Positions 17,472-25,943 of a stretch of DNA of 64,000 nucleotides are shown here, one piece after another. The notes beneath the pieces are model-generated. The model searched no databases, had not been told where the DNA came from, and saw only the letters and a list, made by a program, of their open reading frames with translations. The number at the start of each line of letters is the position of its first letter. The first letter of the stretch is position 1. This DNA is from Pseudomonadota bacterium (GTDB lineage Bacteria > Pseudomonadota > Gammaproteobacteria > Burkholderiales > Rhodocyclaceae): NCBI GenBank assembly GCA_018240785.1, contig JAFEFC010000003.1, positions 149,043-213,042 on the forward strand. The letters run 5' to 3'. A program made the position numbers and the translations under genes.

Positions 17472-17993
17472 GTGACCCACACCCCGACCAGCCGGCTGAT
17501 GCCGCACTACCTGCCGCCTGACTCGGCACTCGCGACCCAGCCCGGCGATGCACCGCTCGACGTGATCTTCATCAACGGCTTCGTCGGTGAAACCGTCATC
17601 GGCATCGACCACGAAGAACTCCATCGCACCCAGCCGCTGCGCATCGACCTGGCCGCCGGCCTGCCGCGCAGCCTGGCGTGCGACACCGACCGCATCGGCG
17701 ACACGATCCACTATGGCGAGGTGCGGGCGGCGCTGCACGAGATGCTGCGCGAGCACCGCTACCAGTTGCTGGAGGCGTTCGCCGAAGGGGTGGCGAACCT
17801 GCTGCTGAACCGCTTCGGCGCGCACTGGGTGCGCGTCGGCATCACCAAGCCGCGCAAGTTCGACGACGTGGAAGGCGTGGGCGTGCTGATCGAGCGGCGC
17901 CGCATCCGCCGCGAATCCATCGAGCCTCGGCGCGACGCCGAAGTGCTGAGCCTGCTGGGCTCCGGCCTGGTGCCCGGCAGCCGCCAGCGCTGA
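17472..17993 (+). CDS. FolB-like dihydroneopterin aldolase family protein
   Basis: A 173-residue protein opening with GTG behind AGGAG. It shows VIFINGFVGETVIGI near residue 31, DTIHYGEVRAALHEML near 76 and VRVGITKPRKF near 119, the tunnelling-fold pattern of FolB. It could catalyse dihydroneopterin aldol cleavage for the pterin half of H4MPT or folate. The C-terminus is about 40 residues longer than usual FolB. It runs opposite to both neighbours and ends before a strong bidirectional terminator. The 187 bases upstream contain an ACGCC-rich short repeat but no clear promoter boxes. Confidence 0.8.
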   Translation: MTHTPTSRLMPHYLPPDSALATQPGDAPLDVIFINGFVGETVIGIDHEELHRTQPLRIDLAAGLPRSLACDTDRIGDTIHYGEVRAALHEMLREHRYQLLEAFAEGVANLLLNRFGAHWVRVGITKPRKFDDVEGVGVLIERRRIRRESIEPRRDAEVLSLLGSGLVPGSRQR

Positions 17994-18042
17994 CCCCCTC
18001 CGCTCCCCGCCCCCAGTACGAAATCGGGGTGGGGGACAAGAA

Positions 18043-18067
18043 AATGCCGAAGCAACGCTTCGGCATT
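18043..18067. terminator. Bidirectional rho-independent terminator
   Basis: Perfect 11-bp stem (AATGCCGAAGC / GCTTCGGCATT) with a 3-nt AAC loop, flanked by AAGAA on the left and CTTTT on the right. It sits between the convergent folB-like and fae genes and can serve both. Confidence 0.85.
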
Positions 18068-18124
18068 CTTTTGCGTCCTGACGCCGCACACGAGTGGCCG
18101 CACACGGGTGCGGCACCAGAGACC

Positions 18125-18634
18125 TTACTTGGCCGCGAACGGGTGCGCCGAGCTGCCCTTCTTCGACTGCACTTCGGCGGCGGACGGCTCGCCGTTGACC
18201 GCACGCTTGATCGCCTCGCGCGTGGCGCGGTAGTTGTAGTCCTGGATCTTGGCGTCGTCCTCGGCCATCCAGTGGATGAACACGCCGACGCAGACGAAGA
18301 GGTTGTCGGCCTCGTCAGCCGGGATGGTGCCATCCTCGACACTGTCGGCCACCGCCATGGCGACCGCGCGCTGCGCCGGGCCGAACATCTGCACCGCCTG
18401 CTTGGCGCCCTTGATGGTGACCTTGTTGAACATGACCGTGGCCGGCTTGCACAGCAGGTTGGGCGCCACCACCGCGAGCAGCGAGGTGAAGCCGTCCTTG
18501 TTGTTGGTCAGCGTGTTCGCGAAAGCGGTTTCAGCCGCGCTGCCGCGGGGCCCCAGAATCAGGTCGATATGCGCCACTTCGTTGCCGTCGCCGACAAGAG
18601 ACTCGCCCACCATCATCCGATCGATTTTCGCCAT
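18125..18634 (-). CDS. fae: Formaldehyde-activating enzyme
   Basis: A 169-residue canonical Fae. The catalytic region [18 protein letters not shown] keeps the key histidine (residue 22 here), and [19 protein letters not shown] and [18 protein letters not shown] are family-specific. Fae speeds condensation of formaldehyde with H4MPT in the cytosol and is normally abundant. A strong AGGAGAAG ribosome site precedes the ATG at 18634. It is a single-gene unit: a terminator lies downstream (18043-18067) and the mch operon terminator lies upstream (18889-18921), so it must have its own promoter in 18635-18888. Confidence 0.97.
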   Translation of the reverse strand: MAKIDRMMVGESLVGDGNEVAHIDLILGPRGSAAETAFANTLTNNKDGFTSLLAVVAPNLLCKPATVMFNKVTIKGAKQAVQMFGPAQRAVAMAVADSVEDGTIPADEADNLFVCVGVFIHWMAEDDAKIQDYNYRATREAIKRAVNGEPSAAEVQSKKGSSAHPFAAK

Positions 18635-18888
18635 TCGTCTTCTCCTCGTTGAAATGTTCGGCCCCCCAAGGCCGGGAAGTCCGATATGCGGACGCCCGTC
18701 GGCAATCCGATACCCGTCCCTCTGATACAGGATTCGTGCCAGCTCGATCCATCGAGGCTGCAACCATGCCGGAACGAGCGAATCGACGCCGCGGCACACC
18801 CTTCCCCAGCTCGCCGCCTTGCCCCTGCCCCAAAACGGAACAGGCGACTCAACACCTGTGGCGTTCCGTGACAAGGCAGCGATCAGAC
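18635..18888 (-). promoter_or_regulatory. fae upstream region
   Basis: This gene-free stretch of about 250 bases must hold the fae promoter. On the minus strand CTGGCACG (about 18734-18741) is a perfect sigma-54 -24 element, but the matching -12 position reads CTGTA rather than TTGCA, so the promoter class is unresolved. GGCCTTGGGGGGCC forms a short palindrome near 18660-18673. Confidence 0.35.
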
Positions 18889-18921
18889 AAAAAGGCCGGA
18901 CCACGTTACCGTGATCCGGCC
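18889..18921 (-). terminator. Rho-independent terminator of the mch/mtdB-side genes
   Basis: On the minus strand GGCCGGATCACG, a 4-nt GTAA loop and CGTGGTCCGGCC form a 12-bp stem with one wobble pair, followed by TTTTT. It lies 32 bases after the stop of the ATP-grasp gene. Confidence 0.85.
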
Positions 18922-18952
18922 AGGGTTAACTGCTGCGGTTCAGGCGGAGTCT

Positions 18953-19915
18953 TCAACCGGTGAGCGTCGTCGCCTCATGCGCGTACAGCATGCCGAGCCG
19001 TCGCTGCAGCAGATCGTCGACCAGTGCCTGGGCGATGTCGAAGGCCGTCACCTTCTGCAGGCCTCGCCAGGCCGCCACGCCATTGACCTCAATCACCTGC
19101 GCGCCGGCGGCCGCCGCCGGATCGGGCACGAGGTCGACCCCGGCGTAATCCATGTCCAGCGCGGCCGCGGCACGCTCGGCGAGATCGGCCAGGCCCAAGT
19201 CGAGCGCGCAAGGCGTGCAGCGCGCACCCTGTGCCACGTTGTGCACCCAGTGCTCGCTGACGCGCTTCATCGCCGCCACCGCGCGGCCGCCCACCACCAG
19301 CACGCGCCAGTCGAAACCGGGCACCTGCGCCTGCGGCACGAAGCGCTGCAGGTAGGCCAGCCCACCATAGCGCTTGAGCTCGGGCAGCGGCACCGACACC
19401 CCATCGACCATGCCGACGCGCATCAGGCCCTTGCCCTGCGAGCCGAACATCGGCTTCAGCACCAGGCTGCGGCCCGCCGAGGCCTCGCGCATCAGGATGC
19501 GGCGCGCCTGCGCCTCGTCCTCAACCGCCCAGGCCGGCGGCGAGGCGACTCCCGCCTTCTGCAGCAGGAAGCTGGTCATGGACTTATCCACGCTGCGCTC
19601 GATGGCCCGCGCGTCGTTGTACACCGGCACGCCCAGTTCGCGCAGCGCGTGCAGGATGCCCAACCGCTTGGTGACCTGCTCCAGGCTGCCGCCCGCGATG
19701 CCGCGCACGATCGCAGCAAGCGGCAGGTCACGGCCGAAACCGGGGATTACCAGGCCATGGCCTGCAACGCCGGTTTCGAAACGGCACTGCTCGAGATCCA
19801 CGCAGCGCCCTTCGAAGCCGCGCCGCGCGAAGGCGCGCTGCAGCCTGCGCGTGTGCCAGCCCGTCTCGTCGGTGAAGATCGCGATGCGCCTGCGCGGCGC
19901 GATGTCCAGGCTCAC
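18953..19915 (-). CDS. RimK-like ATP-grasp ligase of the H4MPT cluster
   Basis: A 320-residue ATP-grasp protein starting at GTG 19915, ten bases after the mch stop. Features: RIAIFTDETGWHTRRL at the N-terminus, SVDKSMTSFLLQKAGVASPPAWAV near residue 97, LVLKPMFGSQGKGL near 142 (ATP loop) and VIEVNGVAAWRGLQ near 280 (metal/phosphate site). The RimK family includes MptN, which adds glutamate to H4MPT, so glutamylation of the cofactor is the likely job. Archaeal MptN and coenzyme gamma-F420 ligases are the nearest alternatives. The same frame stays open to 20308, but that part lies inside mch. Confidence 0.8.
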   Translation of the reverse strand: MSLDIAPRRRIAIFTDETGWHTRRLQRAFARRGFEGRCVDLEQCRFETGVAGHGLVIPGFGRDLPLAAIVRGIAGGSLEQVTKRLGILHALRELGVPVYNDARAIERSVDKSMTSFLLQKAGVASPPAWAVEDEAQARRILMREASAGRSLVLKPMFGSQGKGLMRVGMVDGVSVPLPELKRYGGLAYLQRFVPQAQVPGFDWRVLVVGGRAVAAMKRVSEHWVHNVAQGARCTPCALDLGLADLAERAAAALDMDYAGVDLVPDPAAAAGAQVIEVNGVAAWRGLQKVTAFDIAQALVDDLLQRRLGMLYAHEATTLTG

Positions 19916-19925
19916 CGCGGCCGCC

Positions 19926-20930
19926 TCAACGCGATTCCTCGAGCCACAGGTCGCGCAGCAAGGCCATGTTGAGGCTGCCGGCAGTCCAGGTGCGGCCGCT
20001 GTCCAGGTTGCTGACCCAGACTTCCGCCGGCGCGAACAGGGCGGGGTCGATCTTGTAGAAGTCGTATTCGTAGTCGCGGAAGATGTCGGCGAAGGAGCGG
20101 CCGTAGTCGCGCGAATTGAGTGAGGGCAGGCGCAGCGCCAGATCGTGCGCGCCCTCGTCGCTGCCGCGCACCGACAGATGCACACGGCCGCCGTACAGGA
20201 TGGCGTCGTTGGTGCGCCCCATGGCGATGCCGCCGTCCGGGCTGGGCGAAGGCAGCGGCGCCGAGGCACTGCCGTCGACGATGTCCTGCAGCGCAAAGCC
20301 CAGCTCATGCGCCTTGTGCATCGCCACTTCCAGCACGCGCGCCACCACCTGCGTCGTCCCGGCGAGGCTGGTGGTGGGCGTGAGGATCAGCACCAGTTGC
20401 TCCGGCGTCAGCCCGCAGTCGCGCAGGATCTTGTCGATCACCACCTGCGGCGGCCGGCGATCGACCTCCAGCACCAACGCGCTGCAATCGGCCTCATCGC
20501 GGTAGCCCAGCTCGGTGAACAGGTCCTCGCGGCAGGCCAGCGCCCGCGCCGGCCCGGAGCCGAGCGAGAAGAACTTCTTGCCGCCCGCCTCTTCCTTGCT
20601 CGCCGACAGGCTCCAGCCCGCATACTGGCTCGCCAGGCAGGCCAGCACCGGTTGCGCGCTGGCCACTTCCAGCCAGGCAGGCCAGCCGTCGGAGGCGCGC
20701 GTGGAGAGGCGCACCGTTCCCAGGCCGCCCATGCAGATCTCGCCGATCGCCAGGCCCGCCGCCACGCTGCCGGGCGCATCGATGCCGGCGTCGATCAGCG
20801 TCACGCCGCCCGCCAGCCGCTCCACCCTCAAGCCCAGCGGCCCGGCCTGCTCCCGCAACGCAGCGACGTGCGCCGTCGCCAGCCGATTGACGCTGAGACC
20901 GCCCCACCTGCCCTGCATGCCCTCGCTCAT
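19926..20930 (-). CDS. mch: Methenyl-H4MPT cyclohydrolase
   Basis: A 334-residue Mch. It hydrolyses methenyl-H4MPT to N5-formyl-H4MPT. Family segments include LSVNRLATAHV near the N-terminus, GLAIGEICMGGLGTVRL near residue 60, ASQYAGWSLSASK near 100, FFSLGSGPARALA near 120 and NDAILYGGRVHLSV near 241. The ATG at 20930 has GGGAGCAAGG upstream; a TTG at 20975 is in frame but less likely. It follows mtdB by 41 bases on the same strand and precedes the RimK-like gene. Confidence 0.96.
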   Translation of the reverse strand: MSEGMQGRWGGLSVNRLATAHVAALREQAGPLGLRVERLAGGVTLIDAGIDAPGSVAAGLAIGEICMGGLGTVRLSTRASDGWPAWLEVASAQPVLACLASQYAGWSLSASKEEAGGKKFFSLGSGPARALACREDLFTELGYRDEADCSALVLEVDRRPPQVVIDKILRDCGLTPEQLVLILTPTTSLAGTTQVVARVLEVAMHKAHELGFALQDIVDGSASAPLPSPSPDGGIAMGRTNDAILYGGRVHLSVRGSDEGAHDLALRLPSLNSRDYGRSFADIFRDYEYDFYKIDPALFAPAEVWVSNLDSGRTWTAGSLNMALLRDLWLEESR

Positions 20931-20971
20931 GTCCTTGCTCCCTGTCGGCGCGTTCACCCCATTCGACCCAT

Positions 20972-21877
20972 TCAACCCTTGGCGGCGACGATCTCGCGCG
21001 CCTTGGCGAAGGCCTCGCGAAAACCGAGGTACAGCGGCTTTTCTGCATTGCGCATCGCCACCAGCAACTGATGCTCGGTCTGGTACTTGACGTTGCCCAC
21101 CGCCAGCGCGCCGATGCCCACCGCCTTGCCTTCCGGCAAGGCCTTGCCGTCGTCCATCACCCCGACCCCGGCGATGCCCTCGGGCGGCACCGCATTGACG
21201 TCGGCCGCCACCAGCAGGCGGTTCGCCAGCGCGCGTTCGTCCGCACTCACCACCTGCACGCCAGCCGCTGCCGTCGCCAGCACCACATCGGCCTCTGCGA
21301 GCGCCGCGCGCCGCGCCTCCCGCTCGGCGAGCCCGGCGCCCTCAAGCGTGCAGCCAAAGCGCTCGCCCGTCGCCCGCGCCGCCTCCCTGGCCGTGGCAGC
21401 GTCGCGGTGGCTGCCGAGCGTGACTTCAGCTCCAAGCCCCGCCGCAAGCACACCGGCGATACGGCCCACGGTACCGGTACCGCCCAGGATCAGCGCGCGC
21501 TTGCCGGCCAGGTCGGTGCCATGACTGCGCTGCAACTGGCGCTCCACGCAGGCGACGAGCGCCGCGGCAGTGGTGAAGGAGCCGCTCGGGTCGGCGATCA
21601 CCGACACCTCGAACGGCGGCACCATCGCCTTGCGCGCCGTCTCCAGCATGTCGGCCGCCAGCAGCACGTCGCGACCGCCGATGAAGATGCCCGTCGCCTT
21701 CACGCCCTTGGGGCCGCGCGAGAAGATGGCGTCCTGCGTGAGGCCGGTGATCTCGCCCGCGCTTACACCGCAGTACGGCACCACCACCTGATAGCCGGCA
21801 TCGACTGCCATGTTGATGTCGAAGGGGCTCATCTGCTTGCCCGGCGTGAACATGTGCAGGATGTAGCTGCGTTCCAT
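20972..21877 (-). CDS. mtdB: NAD(P)-dependent methylene-H4MPT dehydrogenase
   Basis: A 301-residue dehydrogenase oxidising methylene-H4MPT to methenyl-H4MPT with NAD(P). It opens MERSYILHMFTPGKQMSPFDINMA, then has a Rossmann loop ALILGGTGTVGRIAGVLA (about residues 131-148) and the C-terminal QTEHQLLVAMRNAEKPLYLGF. MtdB rather than the H4F-linked MtdA is indicated by the start and by the presence of mch and fhc. The ATG at 21877 has GAGGAA upstream. It continues downstream into mch. Confidence 0.95.
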   Translation of the reverse strand: MERSYILHMFTPGKQMSPFDINMAVDAGYQVVVPYCGVSAGEITGLTQDAIFSRGPKGVKATGIFIGGRDVLLAADMLETARKAMVPPFEVSVIADPSGSFTTAAALVACVERQLQRSHGTDLAGKRALILGGTGTVGRIAGVLAAGLGAEVTLGSHRDAATAREAARATGERFGCTLEGAGLAEREARRAALAEADVVLATAAAGVQVVSADERALANRLLVAADVNAVPPEGIAGVGVMDDGKALPEGKAVGIGALAVGNVKYQTEHQLLVAMRNAEKPLYLGFREAFAKAREIVAAKG

Positions 21878-21945
21878 CGTTGCATTCCTCTGGATTGGAA
21901 AGTAGGTGTCCGGCGGCGGCGCGTCGCGCACCGCGCCCAGCGGCC

Positions 21946-23013
21946 TCAGTCGCCCGGATGGGCCTGGAAATCCGTCACTGCGTCGATCCGCGCTCCGCGA
22001 TTGCGGCCGCCCACGACCAGGATGCGCAAGGCAGGATCGACGACGCCTGCATCCCGCGCGGCGCTGACCGCCTGTTCGGCCGCGTCGATGCTGGGCAGGA
22101 TGGCAAAACCGGTCGGCCCCCAGGAGCTTTGTCCGACGGCAGCGGCTTGGCGCGCGGCGATCCACTCGATCACACGCTCCACCGCAGCGCTGGTGTACAT
22201 CGAGCCGCCCTGCGCAGGAGCGAAATGATTGCCGACCAGGCGCTGGATGGCGCTGACGCCCTCGGCGAACGGCACGAAGTCGCGCTCGATGGCTCCGGGC
22301 AGCACGCGCATCAGCACCTGGTGGCAGATGTCGGCCGCGCATTCGCGCGGGAAGGGCGGCAAGCTGGCCATCGCTTCACGCTCCGCGCAACCGCTCAGCC
22401 CATTGGTACGCTCGTCCATCACCAGGACAATGCGCCACGCCGCTGGAAACTCGATGCGCGTGATCAGGGGCGCGGCCGAACCGGCGGCACCCGGACCGCA
22501 ATCGAGCAGCAGGCCGCCACGATCGAAGCCGGCAATGCCCACCCCCGAACGCTCGCCGCGTCCGAGCAGCCCGGCGATGTCGGCACTGCCCATGTCGAGC
22601 CGGTGGTAACGGGCGAAGGCGTGACCGATCGCGAGCGCCAACTGGGTGCCCGAGCCGAAGCCGGAGTGGGCGGGTGGCGCGCGCAGCAGCGTCACCCGCA
22701 GCGGCAGGGCGCGTCCGGTGCGCGCCTGCAGCGTGGCCAGATGACGCCGCAGCCGCTCGCCCTCGCCCGCATCGATGCCTTCGGCGACGACCACCTCGTT
22801 GCATGGGGCCGCGGTGATGCCGACTCGCGTGCTTAGCCCGTCGATGACCAGACCGAGGCTCGCGTACTTGCGCCCCAGGCTGCCACTGGGGTCCATGAAG
22901 CCCAGATGGAGGCGCGCAGGCGCATCGACGACCAGCGCGTCAGGGCCGGGCGAACGGGTTACCTGGCGGATCATCTCGCGACTTTGTCGTCTAAGCGCGG
23001 CATGGGAAGACAT
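21946..23013 (-). CDS. mptG: Beta-ribofuranosylaminobenzene 5'-phosphate synthase
   Basis: A GHMP-fold protein of about 355 residues. It joins p-aminobenzoate to phosphoribosyl pyrophosphate with loss of CO2, the first arylamine step of H4MPT synthesis. Visible motifs: VDAPARLHLGFMDPSGSLGR near residue 30, RAPPAHSGFGSGTQLALAIG (GHMP motif, near 116) and GQSSWGPTGFAIL near 299. Starts at TTG 23052, ATG 23013 and ATG 22974 are possible; 23013 has a GA-rich site upstream. pabBC at 388-2289 can supply its substrate. Confidence 0.92.
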   Translation of the reverse strand: MSSHAALRRQSREMIRQVTRSPGPDALVVDAPARLHLGFMDPSGSLGRKYASLGLVIDGLSTRVGITAAPCNEVVVAEGIDAGEGERLRRHLATLQARTGRALPLRVTLLRAPPAHSGFGSGTQLALAIGHAFARYHRLDMGSADIAGLLGRGERSGVGIAGFDRGGLLLDCGPGAAGSAAPLITRIEFPAAWRIVLVMDERTNGLSGCAEREAMASLPPFPRECAADICHQVLMRVLPGAIERDFVPFAEGVSAIQRLVGNHFAPAQGGSMYTSAAVERVIEWIAARQAAAVGQSSWGPTGFAILPSIDAAEQAVSAARDAGVVDPALRILVVGGRNRGARIDAVTDFQAHPGD

Positions 23014-23131
23014 CTCTCGGCAATCCTCGAACAATCCCGATTTCTTCGGCAACGAGGCAGGTCAGCAAGATCCAGGCCACGCGCAACTGCAGCGCGATCC
23101 GGGCGCCGCCCTCGCGCAAGGATCGGCGGCC

Positions 23132-24040
23132 TCATGCAGACCGCTGCCCGCCGCCCGTCAGCGCGGGTCGCACCAGGGCCGCCGTGAACAGCGTCGCCAC
23201 CGTGAGATCCGCGCTGGTGCCGGGATTGAGCCCGCGCTGCTTGAGCGACGCATCCCAAGCCGCGAAGCGCGGCGACGCCGCGGCCATCCCGTCGTGCTCG
23301 ATCGCCGCCAGCCAGGGTTTTGCCTCGTCCTGCACCTGGCGCGCGGTCTCCAGGCCGAACTTGCGCGCGATGTGCGAGTCCGGAAATGCCGACAGGAAGC
23401 CCAGGAAGGTGCGCTGCACGCGCAAGGGCAGCGCATGGCCACGATCGGTCTCACGCAGGAATGGGTGCAGACCCACCGTGACCAGGTCATCGAAGCCTTG
23501 CGCATACTGGCGCGCAATCAGGTCGCGATCGGCGGCGAGCGCCATCGCAGAGCGCAGGTCCACCGTCGGCGTGGCCGACACGTCCTGCTCGGCCGGTTTC
23601 CCCAATCCGCCGGGGTTGGCCAGCGCGATTGCGCGAAAGGCCGCGCGCGCATCGACCACATCGAGAGCCGCAAGCACTTTGTGCAGCTCGGCGAGCAGGC
23701 CGCCTTCGTCGCCCAGGCCGGCGCGCTCCGCGGCCAACGCCAGCGGCGCGCACAGCAACAGGATGCCAAGGTTGGTGTTGCAGCCAACGGCATGGCGGGT
23801 GGCGACGACGGCGCCCTCGACGCGCTCGCCCACCGGCGCGCCGGTACGCAGCAACGGGCCTGCTGCAGCCGCCGCGCTGGACAGGAACTGCGCGGCGACC
23901 ATGTCGTGCCCCGCGGACGCGAGGCTGACATTGCCGGGCTTGACCACTTCCACGTCCAGCCGGCATGCCCAGCCGAACGCCGCCTCGACGCGCGAGAGCG
24001 CAGCCAGATCCGCAGCCGGGTCAATACCGCCGGGCGGCAT
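23132..24040 (-). CDS. CitG-like (triphosphoribosyl-dephospho-CoA synthase family) protein of the C1 cluster
   Basis: A 302-residue all-helical protein of the CitG/MdcB family. Segments VEVVKPGNVSLASAGHDM near residue 29, GCNTNLGILLLCAPL near 84 and LRETDRGHALPLRVQ near 194 carry the conserved Asn/His/Asp positions. CitG homologues make triphosphoribosyl-dephospho-CoA; the C1-cluster version is thought to transfer a phosphoribosyl group in H4MPT-like side chain synthesis, unproven. The start overlaps the preceding stop in TGATG. Confidence 0.8.
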   Translation of the reverse strand: MPPGGIDPAADLAALSRVEAAFGWACRLDVEVVKPGNVSLASAGHDMVAAQFLSSAAAAAGPLLRTGAPVGERVEGAVVATRHAVGCNTNLGILLLCAPLALAAERAGLGDEGGLLAELHKVLAALDVVDARAAFRAIALANPGGLGKPAEQDVSATPTVDLRSAMALAADRDLIARQYAQGFDDLVTVGLHPFLRETDRGHALPLRVQRTFLGFLSAFPDSHIARKFGLETARQVQDEAKPWLAAIEHDGMAAASPRFAAWDASLKQRGLNPGTSADLTVATLFTAALVRPALTGGGQRSA

Positions 24041-24426
24041 CAGCGGTACTTGATGTAGCTGAAGCGGGGATCGTCGGGCGTGCCTTCGAGGGCACCGCCT
24101 TCCTTGCCCGGCTGCCACATCACGACCTCCTCGATCTTCTTCGCCAATTCGAAATCCTTGTCGGTGACGCCCTTCGCCGCGTGGTTCATCAGCTTGACGA
24201 TCACGAATGCGTAGGAAGCGGCGATGTCGGGATGATGAAACGCGGCCTCCGCCAGGTGGCCGACGGTGTTGATCACCATCAGCGTGCCCTTCCAGCCGCT
24301 GGTCCTGTACTTGCGCCGGATCCAGCCGTCCTCGTAATACCACTCCGGCAGTTCTGCCGCGAGCCGGGCCTTGATCTCCTCCTCGGCATAGGGCTCGTCC
24401 TTCTGCTTGCTGCGCCATTGCGCCAT
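24040..24426 (-). CDS. Pterin-4a-carbinolamine dehydratase-like protein
   Basis: A 128-residue member of the PCD/DCoH family. The HHP motif is present in AAFHHPDIAASYAFVIVKLM (about residues 61-80) and TDKDFELAKKIEEV follows. The family dehydrates 4a-hydroxy-tetrahydropterins. In H4MPT clusters it may act on a pterin intermediate or stabilise a complex. A strong GGAGGTGG ribosome site precedes the ATG at 24426. It is coupled to the CitG-like gene. Confidence 0.85.
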   Translation of the reverse strand: MAQWRSKQKDEPYAEEEIKARLAAELPEWYYEDGWIRRKYRTSGWKGTLMVINTVGHLAEAAFHHPDIAASYAFVIVKLMNHAAKGVTDKDFELAKKIEEVVMWQPGKEGGALEGTPDDPRFSYIKYR

Positions 24427-24491
24427 GGTCCACCTCCGTTGGTTCGGGCGCGCACACCTCCGGGTTCGCTGATCGCCACCCTGGGCGTCGA

Positions 24492-25673
24492 TCAGCTTGC
24501 GGAGGCAGCGTGCGCCACTGCGTCCATTACCGCGCGTCGGCGCTCGGCCAGCAGGCGCTCGACCTCCGCCGTACTCTCCGCGGACGCGCTCACGCTGCAC
24601 ACCGGGTCGCCCCATGCATGGGCCGTACCCGCCGCAGGCAGGTCGTGACACCAGCCCTGCGCTGCCAGCCAGTCCGCCGTTTCATCGTCGATGCGGCCGG
24701 CGCGCGGCGCGAACACCACCTCGCTGCCACGCACCCCGCGCAAAGGCAGAAACCTCAGCGCGTCGAGGGCCGCGCCACGGCACACCGCCGCATGCGCCAG
24801 CAGCAACCCACCGGCGACGCAATCGTCGAACAGCGCGACGCTGGCAGTCGGACGGGGGTTGAGCTCGATCAGCAGCGGCCCATCCTCGTGCAGGATGAAG
24901 TCGATGCCATTGAGCCCGACGAGGCCGAGCCCGCCCACGATGCTGTCCACCATCGCCCGCAGCGCGTCCAGCGCGGCGGCCGGCAGATCGATCGGGCCGA
25001 CGCCGCCGCGATGGACGTATTGATGTCCGCCAAGTGGGCGAATCTTCTGGCGCGCGATGCCCGCAATGTGCCAGCGATGCCCGTCGGCGAGAAAGAGCAC
25101 CGACATCGGCACTCCTTCGATGCGTCGCTGAAAGTAATGCCCCGCGCCGCCGCCAGGCACTGCCGTCAGCGCGGGTCGCACATGCCAGCCCCCGCAGGCA
25201 CGCGCGTCCTTTGACAGCCAGCCTTCGAGCTGCACCGGAGGCACGACACTGACCGCCGCGTGCGGCACCCGGCGCGCCGCCAGCCAGGGGTAGAACCAGC
25301 CGGGCGTGCGGACCCGCCGCACCAGCTCCGGCGGATTGCCCAGCAGCGGCAGCAGCGCGGCGCCGCGCGCAAGCAGGTCCGGCCGCGCCTCGAAGCCGCT
25401 GCCTGCGACCCAGGCGCCGACCTCGCCCTCGTCCGCGAGCCGGGCCAGCGCGTCGAGCAGGGCCGCGCCATCCAGCGCGAGCTGGGCTCCGCTGCCGATG
25501 TCGTGCCAAGCCGCGGCCGCGGCGCGCGTGTCGACATCGCCGAACAGATCCAGCGCCACCGCCTTTGCGCCACCAGCGGTGACCGACTCGGCCAGCATGC
25601 GTGCCGACAGGGCAGCGACAGCGATCGCTCGCCGTCCGGGTGGGCGAATCTCAAGGGATACCAAAGCCGACAC
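24492..25673 (-). CDS. Third ATP-grasp protein of the C1 cluster
   Basis: A 393-residue ATP-grasp-like protein. The N-terminal part has [23 protein letters not shown] (PurK-like preATP fold), the middle has [20 protein letters not shown] and the C-terminal part has [25 protein letters not shown] (residues ~265-289), the metal-binding core. It resembles the predicted ATP-grasp ligases of methylotroph H4MPT islands. Its acceptor is unknown; a glutamate- or tyrosine-adding step in methylofuran is possible. The start is GTG 25673 or an upstream TTG at 25685. It diverges from xoxF. Confidence 0.75.
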   Translation of the reverse strand: MSALVSLEIRPPGRRAIAVAALSARMLAESVTAGGAKAVALDLFGDVDTRAAAAAWHDIGSGAQLALDGAALLDALARLADEGEVGAWVAGSGFEARPDLLARGAALLPLLGNPPELVRRVRTPGWFYPWLAARRVPHAAVSVVPPVQLEGWLSKDARACGGWHVRPALTAVPGGGAGHYFQRRIEGVPMSVLFLADGHRWHIAGIARQKIRPLGGHQYVHRGGVGPIDLPAAALDALRAMVDSIVGGLGLVGLNGIDFILHEDGPLLIELNPRPTASVALFDDCVAGGLLLAHAAVCRGAALDALRFLPLRGVRGSEVVFAPRAGRIDDETADWLAAQGWCHDLPAAGTAHAWGDPVCSVSASAESTAEVERLLAERRRAVMDAVAHAASAS

Positions 25674-25702
25674 CTCATGTCCCAAAAAGTAGCACTTGCC
25701 CC

Positions 25703-25799
25703 ACTTTGCAGCAGGGCGCCGAACAGTTCAGCCCTGCACGCGGCGCCCATGCCGCGGCCGGGCAATTTTCCCGGGCTTGTCAGTCACTTTTGCAGCAGG
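25703..25799. promoter_or_regulatory. Pair of direct repeats upstream of the xoxF promoter
   Basis: ACTTTGCAGCAGG (25703-25715) and ACTTTTGCAGCAGG (25786-25799) differ by one inserted T. The second lies about 20 bases before the sigma-54 -24 box and the first about 100 bases before it. Placement fits activator-binding sites, but no known regulator motif is matched. Confidence 0.45.
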
Positions 25800-25817
25800 C
25801 CAGCCGGCGGCACATTC

Positions 25818-25833
25818 TGGCACAAGGTTTGCA
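25818..25833 (+). promoter_or_regulatory. Sigma-54 (-24/-12) promoter of xoxF
   Basis: TGGCACAAGGTTTGCA has the GG (25819-25820) and GC (25831-25832) doublets separated by exactly 10 bases, as in the consensus TGGCACG-N4-TTGCA; only the seventh base differs. It points towards xoxF, whose ATG is 111 bases downstream. Transcription would start near 25844, leaving a leader of about 100 bases. Confidence 0.7.
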
Positions 25834-25943
25834 TCGACGTTTCCGCTGTCGTTAGGAACCCGCGCTCCGCATGCCGCGGCGGGGCCTCCGGTCTTTTCAT
25901 GTGGCGAAGTCGCACGTTGTTCACAAAGAGAGAGGAGACAAAA

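Noticed and set aside
18734-18749. Second sigma-54 promoter upstream of fae
   Set aside because: The -24 box fits but the -12 box reads CTGTA, so it is noted only as weak.
25260-25943. Extension of the xoxF frame by about 230 residues upstream
   Set aside because: Covers the divergent ATP-grasp gene and the promoter; the signal peptide and ribosome site fix the start at 25944.
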